Shown in pieces: positions 44,992 through 54,154 of a stretch of DNA of 64,000 nt. Every line of letters begins with the position of its first letter. Positions within the stretch are counted from its first letter, which is position 1. Origin of the DNA: an uncultured Pelagibacteraceae bacterium (GTDB lineage Bacteria > Pseudomonadota > Alphaproteobacteria > Pelagibacterales > Pelagibacteraceae); assembly GCA_902560565.1 (NCBI GenBank), contig CACEMG010000004.1, positions 23,929 through 87,928 of the forward strand. The letters run 5' to 3'. The notes under the pieces were generated by a model. That model saw only the letters and a list, made by a program, of their open reading frames with translations, did not search any database and had not been told where the DNA came from. The position numbers were made by a program, and so were the translations under genes.

Positions 44992-46170
44992 ATGGAAAAA
45001 TTTAAAAGTGTTGACGAACTTGTAAGTCAACTTAAACCTGTTGAACCAATATATTGCATTAGAACAAGTGCAATTCAAAAAGCTTCAAAAATTTTCCAGA
45101 ATAAATTTCCAGGTACAGTTTTATATGCAGTAAAGACCAATCCTCACCCTTTAGTAATTGATACTATTATAAAGAGCGGAATTAAAAATTTTGATGTAGC
45201 ATCATTAAAAGAGATTGAACAAATAAAAAAAATAAATCCAGAGTTGAAGTGTTCTTTCATGCACACTGTTAAATCTAGAGAAAGTATAAAAGAGGCTTAT
45301 TTTAAACATGGTGTAAAAACTTTTTCATTAGATACAAAAGAAGAGTTAATTAAAATAATTGAGGCTACTAACCAAGCTAAGGATTTAGAATTATTTGTTA
45401 GAGTTGCTGTTTCAAATGAACATGCAGAAATAGATTTATCAAAAAAATTCGGAGCTTTACATAGTGAGGCTTTAGGCCTTTTAAGATTAACAAAACAATA
45501 CGCTAAAAAAATTGGTTTAAGTTTTCATGTTGGATCACAATGTATGCATCCAATATCTTATTCAAAAGGAATAGCAGAGATTGGAAATATTATAAAAAAA
45601 ACTAAAATTTCACCAGATTACATAAATGTTGGAGGTGGATTTCCAACAATCTATCCTGATCTAATACCACAATCATTAGATAACTATTTTAAAGAAATTA
45701 AAATAGCTTTAGAAAAATTAAAATTTGAAAAAAAACCTGAGATTATTTGTGAGCCTGGCAGAGCTATTGTGGCTGAGAGTGGTTCAACTATCGTCAAAGT
45801 AATTTTAAGAAAAAAACAAAAACTTTATATAAATGATGGAACTTACGGAACATTATTTGATGCAGGGGTTCCAAATATTGTTTATCCTTCAAGAATGATT
45901 CCAATAGGAAGATTGATTTCAAAAAAACTTACTCCATTTGATTTCTATGGTCCAACTTGTGACAGTATGGATTATATGAAAGGACCATTTATTTTACCGA
46001 ATAACATTAAAGAAAATGATTATATAGAACTTGGTCAACTAGGAGCTTACGGACTAACATTTAGAACTAAATTTAACGGTTTTTACTCAGATCGTATTTA
46101 TGAAGTGCAAGATCAGCCTATAATGAGCATGTACAACAAAGATAAATATAAAGCATTTCTTGTTGCTTAA
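44992..46170 (+). CDS. Type III PLP-dependent ornithine/lysine decarboxylase-like enzyme
   Basis: A 392-residue alanine-racemase-fold decarboxylase. The PLP lysine is in LYAVKTNPHP (about residues 45-54), then HVGSQC, GGGFP (about residues 212-216), EPGRAIVAESG and the dimer-interface active-site motif GPTCDSMDYMKGPF (about residues 320-333), which matches alphaproteobacterial ornithine/lysine decarboxylases. It would make putrescine (or cadaverine). Start at 44992 is chosen because the family sequence begins with MEKFKS. The size excludes the large biosynthetic arginine decarboxylase type. Confidence 0.87.
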   Translation: MEKFKSVDELVSQLKPVEPIYCIRTSAIQKASKIFQNKFPGTVLYAVKTNPHPLVIDTIIKSGIKNFDVASLKEIEQIKKINPELKCSFMHTVKSRESIKEAYFKHGVKTFSLDTKEELIKIIEATNQAKDLELFVRVAVSNEHAEIDLSKKFGALHSEALGLLRLTKQYAKKIGLSFHVGSQCMHPISYSKGIAEIGNIIKKTKISPDYINVGGGFPTIYPDLIPQSLDNYFKEIKIALEKLKFEKKPEIICEPGRAIVAESGSTIVKVILRKKQKLYINDGTYGTLFDAGVPNIVYPSRMIPIGRLISKKLTPFDFYGPTCDSMDYMKGPFILPNNIKENDYIELGQLGAYGLTFRTKFNGFYSDRIYEVQDQPIMSMYNKDKYKAFLVA

Positions 46171-47210
46171 TGTCTGATAAAAAAAATCTAGGTCATAACA
46201 GTAAAAAAGATTTTTTAAAAAATCCAGTAGAGCATATTGATATTACCAAATTTGACAGTAGAGAAATTATATCAGCAATGGGGAAAATGTCATTTGTTTC
46301 CAGAGAGACTGCAAATGCAACAAATATTTATAATGAAATGCTTAAGGATAAAGACTGTACAATTTTTTTAACTTTAGCTGGCTCAACCTCTGCAGCAGGA
46401 TGTATGCATATTTATAGAGATATGGTTAAATATAACATGGTGGATGCAATCGTTGCAACAGGAGCATCAATAATTGATATGGATTTTTTTGAGGCACTTG
46501 GATTTAAACATTATCAGGGCTCACAGTTTCAGAATGATGACGAGCTAAGAAAGAATTATATAGATAGAATTTATGATACTTACATTGACGAAGATGAGCT
46601 TCAAAGGTGTGATAAAACTATTGGTGAAATTGCAGATAAGTTGGAACCAAAAGCGTATACCTCTAGGGAATTTATAAGGGAAATTGGCAAATTTTTAAAA
46701 AAAAATTCGAAAAAAAAAGACTCATTAATTGAAACAGCATACGATAATAATGTTCCAATATTTTGTCCTGCTTTTACAGACTCTAGCGCTGGCTTTGGAC
46801 TAGTGATGCATCAAGAAAGAAACCCAAATAAGCATATTACCATAGATTCAATCAGAGAATTTAGAGAATTAACAGAAATTAAAATCCGATCAAAAGGATC
46901 GGGTTTATTCATGATAGGAGGAGGAGTTCCAAAAAATTTCATTCAAGACACAGTAATATGCGCTGAGCTATTAGGTAAAGAAGTTGATATGCATAAATAT
47001 GCAATCCAAATCACAGTTGCTGACTCTAGAGATGGAGCATGCAGTAGTTCAACGCTTAAAGAGGCAAGTTCATGGGGTAAAGTAGATACATCAAAAGAAC
47101 AAATGGTTTTTGCAGAGGCAACAAGTGTGCTACCTTTAATTGCAAGTGATGCTTATCATACTGGAGAATGGAAAAATAGAGAAAGAAAAAATTTTTCAGA
47201 AATATTTTAA
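46170..47210 (+). CDS. Deoxyhypusine-synthase-like (homospermidine synthase-like) enzyme
   Basis: A 346-residue protein of the deoxyhypusine synthase family. Blocks include FLTLAGSTSAAGCMHIYRDMV, VDAIVATGASIIDMDFFEALG, CPAFTDSSAGFGLV and the active-site lysine motif ASSWGKVDTSKEQMVFAEATSVLPLI (lysine near residue 313). Bacteria lack the eIF5A substrate; characterised bacterial relatives transfer an aminobutyl or aminopropyl group onto putrescine to make homospermidine and similar polyamines. It overlaps the decarboxylase stop by one base and precedes aguB by 4. Confidence 0.85.
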   Translation: MSDKKNLGHNSKKDFLKNPVEHIDITKFDSREIISAMGKMSFVSRETANATNIYNEMLKDKDCTIFLTLAGSTSAAGCMHIYRDMVKYNMVDAIVATGASIIDMDFFEALGFKHYQGSQFQNDDELRKNYIDRIYDTYIDEDELQRCDKTIGEIADKLEPKAYTSREFIREIGKFLKKNSKKKDSLIETAYDNNVPIFCPAFTDSSAGFGLVMHQERNPNKHITIDSIREFRELTEIKIRSKGSGLFMIGGGVPKNFIQDTVICAELLGKEVDMHKYAIQITVADSRDGACSSSTLKEASSWGKVDTSKEQMVFAEATSVLPLIASDAYHTGEWKNRERKNFSEIF

Positions 47211-47214
47211 TTAA

Positions 47215-48096
47215 ATGCCCAAAAAAACAATTATTGGTATCATCCAGAGTAAGATTTTAAATAATTATAATTCGAATCTAAAAGCTGTTATAAAAAATAT
47301 TAAAAAAGCTGCTAATAGAAATGCGAAAATAATTTGTTTACCTGAGCTTTTCTTAACAAATTACTTCTGTCAAACAGAAAACCACTCAAATTTTAAATTT
47401 GCAGAAAAAATACCAGGTAAAACCTCAAAAGTTTTTTGCGATTTATCAAAAGAATTGAATGTTGTTTTAATGATATCTATGTTTGAAAAAAAAACACGTG
47501 GTTTCTATCATAATACAAGTATTATTATAGATGAAAAAGGAAAAATTTTATCAAAGTATAGAAAAATGCATATTCCTGATGATCCAGGGTATTATGAAAA
47601 ATTTTATTTCACCCCGGGTGATCTTGGTTTTAAATCTATTAAAACTAAACATGGAAATATTGGTCCCTTAATATGTTGGGATCAGTGGTTTCCTGAAGCT
47701 GCTAGACTCACTGCTTTAAAGGGTGCACAAATAATTTTTTATCCTACTGCAATTGGATGGCACCCGAAAGAAAAGAAAAAATTAGGAAAAGCACAATTAG
47801 ATTCTTGGGTAACTATGCAGAAATCACATGCTATAGCTAATGGAACTTATGTTGTTGCAGTTAACAGAGTAGGTAATGAAAAAAAAGGAAATAAAAAAAT
47901 TGAATTTTGGGGAAATTCTATGATTATTGATCCAAGTGGAAAGATAATTGGCAAATTAGGTAATAAAAAAGAGGGAATTTTAATTCGTGAAATTGATTAT
48001 GATAAAATAGATACTGCGAGAGAGCACTGGCCATTCTTAAGAGATCGAAGAGTAGAATTCTATAAAGGAATATTAAAAAATCCGGATGATGACTAG
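47215..48096 (+). CDS. aguB: N-carbamoylputrescine amidohydrolase
   Basis: A 293-residue nitrilase-fold enzyme. The catalytic triad is visible: glutamate in ICLPELFLTNYFC (about residue 43), lysine in YRKMHIPDDPGYYEKFYFTPGD (about residue 119) and cysteine in GPLICWDQWFPEAAR (about residue 158). The lysine block HIPDDPGYYEKFYF is characteristic of the carbamoylputrescine-specific subfamily. It converts N-carbamoylputrescine to putrescine. Its 3' end overlaps aguA by 11 bases. Confidence 0.9.
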   Translation: MPKKTIIGIIQSKILNNYNSNLKAVIKNIKKAANRNAKIICLPELFLTNYFCQTENHSNFKFAEKIPGKTSKVFCDLSKELNVVLMISMFEKKTRGFYHNTSIIIDEKGKILSKYRKMHIPDDPGYYEKFYFTPGDLGFKSIKTKHGNIGPLICWDQWFPEAARLTALKGAQIIFYPTAIGWHPKEKKKLGKAQLDSWVTMQKSHAIANGTYVVAVNRVGNEKKGNKKIEFWGNSMIIDPSGKIIGKLGNKKEGILIREIDYDKIDTAREHWPFLRDRRVEFYKGILKNPDDD

Positions 48097-49147
48097 TAAA
48101 CTAACTGGTTTTAAGATTCCTGCAGAATGGGAACCTCAAAAATCAATTTGGATCGCATGGCCTTATAATAAAAATGATTGGCCAGAGCTTTTTAGTTTTA
48201 TCCCACATGTAGTTGCAAAAATAGTTAAAATAATTTCAGAAAACCAAAAAGTTGATTTATTAATTGATAAAAATAAACACCAAGTTTTAAATATATTAAA
48301 AAATTATAAAGCGAAATTAAGCAATATCAATTTTCACAAAATTAAAACAGATAGAATATGGTTACGTGACTCTGGACCAATATTTGTCATTAATAAAAGA
48401 ATTAAAAAAAAGTTGATACTAGACTTTAAATTCAATGCATGGTCTAAATATTATAATTTCAATAGAGATAATCAAATTAATAAAAAAATAAGTAAAATAA
48501 TAAAAGTTAAAAGAATTGAACCAAAAATTAGTTTTGGTAAAAACATCAGATCAATAGTTATGGAAGGTGGTGCATTTGATACTAATGGAAAAGGATCTTT
48601 ACTACTTACTGAAGAGTGCCTACTAAGTAAGGTACAAGAAAGAAATAACGGTTTCAAAAAAAAAGATTATGAGAATATCTTCTCAAAATATTTAGGAATC
48701 AATAATTTTATTTGGCTGAAAAAGGGTATATCAGGGGATGACACTCATGGGCATATTGATGATATTGCTCGATTTGTAGACAAAAATACAATAATGATTG
48801 CGGTAGAAAAAAATAAAAAAGATGCAAATTTTAAAAATTTAAAACTTAATTTGACAATATTATCTAGAAGTAGAAATAATAATAGAGAGAAATTTCAAAT
48901 AATCAAAGTCCCAATGCCTTCACCAGTATTTATTAAAAAAAAAAGAGTTCCAGCTAGTTACTTAAATTTCTTAATTACTAATAAAAAAGTATTATTACCT
49001 ATTTTTAATGTTAAAGAAGATAAAAAAGTTATTAAGATATTTAGAAATTTTTTTAAAAATAAAAAAATAATACCAATCGACTGCAGTAAATTAATTTGGG
49101 GTTTTGGTGCAATACATTGTATGACACAACAAGAACCGAAATTTTAA
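48086..49147 (+). CDS. aguA: Agmatine deiminase
   Basis: A 353-residue member of the peptidylarginine-deiminase-type guanidine-modifying enzymes. The active-site blocks are RIWLRDSGPIFVI (about residues 91-103), MEGGAFDTNGKGSLLLTEECLL, GDDTHGHIDDIARFVD (about residues 217-232) and the catalytic cysteine in AIHCMTQQEP (last 13 residues). It converts agmatine to N-carbamoylputrescine, feeding AguB. No arginine decarboxylase of the common large type is in the window, so agmatine must come from elsewhere or from the first gene. The start may be 48086 or 48089. Confidence 0.92.
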   Translation: MMTSKLTGFKIPAEWEPQKSIWIAWPYNKNDWPELFSFIPHVVAKIVKIISENQKVDLLIDKNKHQVLNILKNYKAKLSNINFHKIKTDRIWLRDSGPIFVINKRIKKKLILDFKFNAWSKYYNFNRDNQINKKISKIIKVKRIEPKISFGKNIRSIVMEGGAFDTNGKGSLLLTEECLLSKVQERNNGFKKKDYENIFSKYLGINNFIWLKKGISGDDTHGHIDDIARFVDKNTIMIAVEKNKKDANFKNLKLNLTILSRSRNNNREKFQIIKVPMPSPVFIKKKRVPASYLNFLITNKKVLLPIFNVKEDKKVIKIFRNFFKNKKIIPIDCSKLIWGFGAIHCMTQQEPKF

Positions 49148-49699
49148 TTAGGCAGATTTGAGTGTACCAATTAATAATCTAAAAGGAATAAGCATTAATA
49201 ATGCTACAAATATTTTTACAGCCAAATCTCCTAATGATAATGATACCCAAGGTATTCCTGTTCCATAGAATGAAATCGAGAAGAATAAAAATGTATCAAC
49301 AGTTGAACCTATTAACGAAGATGTTAATGGAGCCACAAACCACTTCTTCATTCTTAATTGATCAAAAATTTGAACATCTAGCAACTGAGCAATTATAAAG
49401 GCTGTACCCGAACCAATAGCTATTCTTACTGAAATTAAGTCAGAATAGTTTGTGGCAAATATCAAAGTAAATAAAATTCCAATTGTAAATCCTATATATA
49501 CTATTTTTCTAGCAACTATTTTACCAAATGATCTGTTTGCAAGATCAGTTATCAGAAAAGCTATAGGATAACTGAAAGCTCCATATGTGAGAATATTTTC
49601 AAGACCATAATATTTAATAGGGAACTGTACGAGATAGTTTGATGCTAAAACAACTAATCCCATCATAAAAGCGAGGGAAAGAAATATTTTATTCATCAA
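49148..49699 (-). CDS. Queuosine precursor transporter family (VUT, DUF165)
   Basis: A 183-residue inner-membrane protein with five to six hydrophobic segments. The [48 protein letters not shown] stretch (split across about residues 24-72) and [21 protein letters not shown] match YhhQ/QPTR proteins, which import queuine precursors or related bases for tRNA modification. It overlaps rpmB by 4 bases and ends immediately beside the convergent aguA stop. Substrate is inferred from the family. Confidence 0.87.
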   Translation of the reverse strand: MMNKIFLSLAFMMGLVVLASNYLVQFPIKYYGLENILTYGAFSYPIAFLITDLANRSFGKIVARKIVYIGFTIGILFTLIFATNYSDLISVRIAIGSGTAFIIAQLLDVQIFDQLRMKKWFVAPLTSSLIGSTVDTFLFFSISFYGTGIPWVSLSLGDLAVKIFVALLMLIPFRLLIGTLKSA

Positions 49700-49977
49700 G
49701 CCGATTTATTTAATAAAGTTTTTTTAATTTTCTTTAATCTGAAAGAAAGATTTTTTGTTTTTGCTGATTTTATAAATTGGTCAAAACTTCCTTTTTTATC
49801 GACTGATCGTATTCCAGAGTTTGAAACAGTAAGTTTTAAACTTTTATTTAGCATTTCACTCTTGAATCTTACTTTTTTCAGGTTTGGTAGAAATCTTCTT
49901 TTAGTTTTATTATTAGCGTGACTTACCTTATGTCCCTTTAAAGGTATTTTTCCAGTTAATTCACATTTTTTCGACAT
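49696..49977 (-). CDS. rpmB: 50S ribosomal protein L28
   Basis: A 93-residue ribosomal protein. [35 protein letters not shown] is the family's N-terminal sequence (split here about residues 4-38), including the C--TGK----G--VSHA-N-TKR pattern. It is a single-copy large-subunit component, co-transcribed with the transporter downstream. Typical alphaproteobacterial length is about 95-100 residues. Confidence 0.96.
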   Translation of the reverse strand: MSKKCELTGKIPLKGHKVSHANNKTKRRFLPNLKKVRFKSEMLNKSLKLTVSNSGIRSVDKKGSFDQFIKSAKTKNLSFRLKKIKKTLLNKSA

Positions 49978-50010
49978 AAATTCTAGGAATGTATATGCGT
50001 TGAAAATTAC

Positions 50011-51060
50011 TCAGTCAAGTTTATTTTTAGAACCTACTAATTCAGAAATATTATTTACACCTGTTTTTTTTATTATTTCTATCAATTCATCATTTATTTT
50101 AGATACTATATTTGGACCTTTAAAAACCATTCCAGTATAAAGTTGAACAAGTTTTGCGCCATTTATTATTTTTTCGTAAACTGATCTACCACTATCAATT
50201 CCTCCAACTCCTATAATTGTAATGTCTGATTTTAAATTTTTAAAAAATTCATTAATTAGAAAATTTGATTTATTTTCAAGAGGTTTACCTGACAGGCCTC
50301 CTTTTTCTAATTTGTTAATATTTTTTAAATTTTCTCTTGTTCTATCAGTCGAGTTTGAGATGATTACCGTTTTGATTTTATTATTAGTTAAAACTTCACA
50401 AATTCTATCTATACTTTTATTTTCGATATCTGGAGAAATTTTTAAGGCAATCGGTATATTTGTTTTCAATTTAGTCTTTTCAGTTTGAATTTCTTTAAGA
50501 AGTTCATCCAGTTCTTCATCTTTGTGAAAGCTCCTTAAATTTTCAGTATTTGGAGATGAAATATTTACTGTTAAATAATCGCCAATATCATGAAATTTTC
50601 TTAAACCTTCTAAATAGTCTTTTACTCGGTCTTTTGTATCTTTATTAGGTCCAATATTTATTCCTAAAAGTCCCTTTGGTGAATTTGATAATATTCTTGC
50701 TCTCACCTTGTCAGAACCCGAATTATTAAACCCTAATCTATTTATCAAAGCTTCATCTTCTTCAAGTCTAAATACTCTTGGTTTTGGATTACCGTATTGC
50801 TTGAGCGGGGTGACTGTTCCAACTTCAACAAAACCAAATCCCAGTTTAAACAAAGAGTTATATACCTCAGCATCTTTGTCAAAACCTGCTGCAATACCAA
50901 TAGGATTCGGTATTTTTTTTCCAAAGATTTCCAATTCTAGAATTTTATTTTTTTGAACTGTTTTATTTGGAATATAATTCAACTTTAAAGCTTTAATGGC
51001 AAAATTATGCGCTGTTTCAGGGTCTAATTTAAAAATTAATCCTCGTATCTTTTCAAACAT
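50011..51060 (-). CDS. pyrD: Dihydroorotate dehydrogenase (quinone), class 2
   Basis: A 349-residue FMN enzyme of the inner membrane that oxidises dihydroorotate to orotate using quinone, in pyrimidine synthesis. The N-terminal helical extension (MFEKIRGLIFKLDPETAHNFAIKALKL) is the class 2 membrane-binding part. GKKIPNPIGIAAGFDKDAEV, FGFVEVGTVTPLKQYGNPKPRVFRL and NISSPNTENLR (catalytic-serine region) follow. It overlaps lysK by 8 bases. Confidence 0.95.
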   Translation of the reverse strand: MFEKIRGLIFKLDPETAHNFAIKALKLNYIPNKTVQKNKILELEIFGKKIPNPIGIAAGFDKDAEVYNSLFKLGFGFVEVGTVTPLKQYGNPKPRVFRLEEDEALINRLGFNNSGSDKVRARILSNSPKGLLGINIGPNKDTKDRVKDYLEGLRKFHDIGDYLTVNISSPNTENLRSFHKDEELDELLKEIQTEKTKLKTNIPIALKISPDIENKSIDRICEVLTNNKIKTVIISNSTDRTRENLKNINKLEKGGLSGKPLENKSNFLINEFFKNLKSDITIIGVGGIDSGRSVYEKIINGAKLVQLYTGMVFKGPNIVSKINDELIEIIKKTGVNNISELVGSKNKLD

Positions 51061-52621
51061 TATTTATTTTTTGTTTTATTAGATTTTTAGTTTCGTTAAC
51101 TCCAAAAAAACTTATAAAAAAACCCATCCTTGGACCACTTTCAACTCCAAAAACAACTTCATAAATTAATTTGAACCAGTCACGTAAATTTTCTTTATAA
51201 CCGTTTTCTTTTCCAACGGAATAAATTTTTGTTTGGATATCCTCTGGTTTCATGTCATCGCTACAATTATCTAAAGTATTTACCAGAGCCTCTAAGGCAT
51301 TTTTCTCATCCTTGTTAGGCTTTTTATATTTTTTAGTTTTCTTAATTACATCATTAAAATATTTAATTGCATACCCTATTAAGTTATCAAAAATGGTTTG
51401 ATTTTTCTCTGAAATATCTTTTTTATATTTTTTCACAAATTTCCATAAAAGATCTTTGTTATCTGCATTGCTTGTTTCCACAAGGTTAAGCAACATAGAA
51501 AAGCTCATAATATAGTTTTCCTTAGGCATTTTAGAATTATGTACATGCCAAACTGGATTCATAAGAATTTGAAGATCATTCTGAGATTTGCCTTTTTCAA
51601 TAAAGTCTAAATATTCATCTACTGATTTTGGTATTATTTCTTTATATAGTTTTTTTGCTCTTTTAGGGTTTTGATACATAAACAAAGATAAACTTTCAGG
51701 CGATGCATATTCTAGCCATTGCTCAATTGTTATTCCATTACCTTTTGACTTAGAAATTTTCTCACCTTTTTCGTCTAAAAACAACTCATAAGCAAAACCA
51801 CTTGGACATTTTTTTCCAAGCAAATTAATAATCTTGGTAGACAAAATCGCGCTCTCGATTAGATCTTTACCATACATTTCAAAATCAATATCTAAAGCAT
51901 ACCATCTCATTGCCCAATCAACTTTCCATTGTAATTTACAATTTCCATCTAAAATACTTGACTCAAGTTTTTGACCTTTGTTATCAAAAATAATTTTTGA
52001 ATTTTTTTCGTTTATCTCTATTACAGGTATCTCTAAAACTTTTTTTGAATTAGGACAGATAGGCAAAAATGGAGAATAAGTTTTTTGTCTTTCCTTTCCA
52101 AGTGTCGGTATTATTATATCCATAATTCCATTATAGTTTTTTAATATAAGTTTGAGTGTCTCATTAAAAAAACCTGTCTTGTAAAGATTAGTCGAACTTT
52201 TAAAAGTATAATTAAACTTAAATTCATCTAAGAATTTTTTTAGCATCTCATTATTATGCTCACCGAAACTTTCATATTTTTCAAAGGGGTCTGGAACAAG
52301 TGTTAAAGGTTTATGTAAATTATCCTCTAATTTTTTTACATTAGGGATATTGTCTGGAACTTTTCTAAGACCATCCATGTCATCAGAAAAAGTAATAATT
52401 TCTTTCGGCAAATCTGTAATTTGATCCAGAGCGTTTACTATCATGGACGTTCTAGCAACTTCACCAAAAGTACCAATATGTGGAAGTCCGCTAGGGCCAT
52501 AGCCTGTTTGCAATATAATTTTACCTTTCTTTTTTATTGATGTTTTCCTTTCATTAAGAATTTTTTTTGCCTCGATAAAAGGCCAGGCATTTGTCTTATC
52601 TAGATTAGCTTTATCAATCAC
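51053..52621 (-). CDS. lysK: Lysyl-tRNA synthetase, class I
   Basis: A 522-residue class I enzyme that charges tRNA-Lys. The HIGH-type motif is GPSGLPHIGTFGE (about residues 46-58) and the KMSKS-type motif is EKISKSKGNGIT (about residues 285-296). Class I LysRS is found in archaea and a subset of bacteria that includes alphaproteobacteria, so it is normal here. It overlaps pyrD by 8 bases. Confidence 0.96.
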   Translation of the reverse strand: MIDKANLDKTNAWPFIEAKKILNERKTSIKKKGKIILQTGYGPSGLPHIGTFGEVARTSMIVNALDQITDLPKEIITFSDDMDGLRKVPDNIPNVKKLEDNLHKPLTLVPDPFEKYESFGEHNNEMLKKFLDEFKFNYTFKSSTNLYKTGFFNETLKLILKNYNGIMDIIIPTLGKERQKTYSPFLPICPNSKKVLEIPVIEINEKNSKIIFDNKGQKLESSILDGNCKLQWKVDWAMRWYALDIDFEMYGKDLIESAILSTKIINLLGKKCPSGFAYELFLDEKGEKISKSKGNGITIEQWLEYASPESLSLFMYQNPKRAKKLYKEIIPKSVDEYLDFIEKGKSQNDLQILMNPVWHVHNSKMPKENYIMSFSMLLNLVETSNADNKDLLWKFVKKYKKDISEKNQTIFDNLIGYAIKYFNDVIKKTKKYKKPNKDEKNALEALVNTLDNCSDDMKPEDIQTKIYSVGKENGYKENLRDWFKLIYEVVFGVESGPRMGFFISFFGVNETKNLIKQKINNV

Positions 52622-52708
52622 AAAATTTCAAAAATTCTTATATTTGGTTGTTTTTATTAATTCTTATAGTGTTGAAATTTATTTACCATAAAATAATGTT
52701 CAAACAAA

Positions 52709-54154
52709 ATGTCCAATTATAAAACAGTTTTTTTCATTATTGGTATACTACAAATAATTCTTGGAATATTTATGGCTATTCCAATTTTGTTACAATTAGT
52801 ATTAGGTGAAATTGACTCATCATTTATAACATCATCGGTAATTACGCTAGTATTTGGAATTTTATTCGTTTTATCAAATCTAGATTATAATAAAAAAATT
52901 AATCTGCAGCAGGCGTTTCTTCTAACCACTCTCTCTTGGTTGACAGTTGCTATTTTCGGAGCTTTACCTTTTTATTTTTCAAATTTGAATTTATCTTTTA
53001 CAGATTCATTTTTTGAAAGCATGTCCGGACTCACAACTACAGGTTCTACAATAATAACAAATTTAGAAATTACACCTAAAAGCATTTTGCTTTGGAGAGC
53101 ACTACTTCAGTGGCTTGGGGGAATAGGAATTATTTTAATGGCTATTACTTTAATGCCGATAATGAATATTGGAGGTATGCTTTTGTTTAAAGTTCTAAAT
53201 ACTGATTCATCGGATGAAATTTTACCTTCTTCTAAAGAAATCTCATTAAAATTAATCTTAATTTATTTTGTATTAACTTTATTATGTGCAACTGCATATA
53301 AAATATTTGGGATGAGTTTGTTTGATAGCTTAACACATTCTATGACAACAATCGCTACCGGTGGCTTTTCAAACTACAACGACTCAATTGGATATTTCGA
53401 TAACGTGAAAGTAGAAATAACTGCAATGTTATTTATTATATTGGGAAGTTTACCATTTATTGCATATATTAAATTTTTAAATGGTAATAAAAAAGTATTT
53501 ATAAACGACTCGCAAATAATTACTTTTATCAAAATAACATTTTTTTCTATTTTAATATTATTAATTTATTTATTTTTTAAACTTGAAAGTTTTAGTTTAT
53601 CAGATTTAAGATCGGTAGGTTTTAACTCCATATCAATTTTAACAGGAACAGGTTATGTAACAGGTCAATTTGATCAATGGGGGAGTTTTTCATTATTTTA
53701 TTTTTTAATTTTAATGTTTATCGGGGGTTGCGCAGGATCTACTACATGTGGAATAAAAATCTTTAGAATTCAAATTTTGTATAAATTTGTAATCACTCAA
53801 CTAAAAAAAATTATTTATCCAAGAGGAATTTTTGTAATAAAATACGAAAATAATAATGTTGATGATAAATTTTTAGCATCAATTATCTCATTTATATATT
53901 TATATATATTAATTTTCTTTTTTATCACAGCACTCTTGTCTTTGACTGGCTTAGACTTTATAACCTCAATTTCTGGGGCAGCTACGTCAATTTCTAATGT
54001 TGGTCCAGGTCTTGGTTCTATAATTGGTTCAAATGGAAATTTTTCAACCTTGCCAGATGCTTCTAAGTGGATTTTAACTGTAGGAATGATATTAGGGAGA
54101 TTGGAATTGTTTGCTATATTAGTTTTATTTTTACCATCTTTTTGGAAAAAATGA
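52709..54154 (+). CDS. trkH: Trk-type potassium transporter subunit TrkH
   Basis: A 481-residue inner-membrane K+ uptake protein with four repeats of membrane-pore-membrane units. Selectivity-filter segments are seen as ESMSGLTTTGSTII, HSMTTIATGGFSNYN, ISILTGTGYVTGQF and TSISNVGPGLGSIIG, as in TrkH. MGGIG-type LQWLGGIGIILMAI and GGCAGSTTCGIKIFR support this. No trkA regulator gene is adjacent. It overlaps the MFS gene by 4 bases. Confidence 0.93.
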   Translation: MSNYKTVFFIIGILQIILGIFMAIPILLQLVLGEIDSSFITSSVITLVFGILFVLSNLDYNKKINLQQAFLLTTLSWLTVAIFGALPFYFSNLNLSFTDSFFESMSGLTTTGSTIITNLEITPKSILLWRALLQWLGGIGIILMAITLMPIMNIGGMLLFKVLNTDSSDEILPSSKEISLKLILIYFVLTLLCATAYKIFGMSLFDSLTHSMTTIATGGFSNYNDSIGYFDNVKVEITAMLFIILGSLPFIAYIKFLNGNKKVFINDSQIITFIKITFFSILILLIYLFFKLESFSLSDLRSVGFNSISILTGTGYVTGQFDQWGSFSLFYFLILMFIGGCAGSTTCGIKIFRIQILYKFVITQLKKIIYPRGIFVIKYENNNVDDKFLASIISFIYLYILIFFFITALLSLTGLDFITSISGAATSISNVGPGLGSIIGSNGNFSTLPDASKWILTVGMILGRLELFAILVLFLPSFWKK

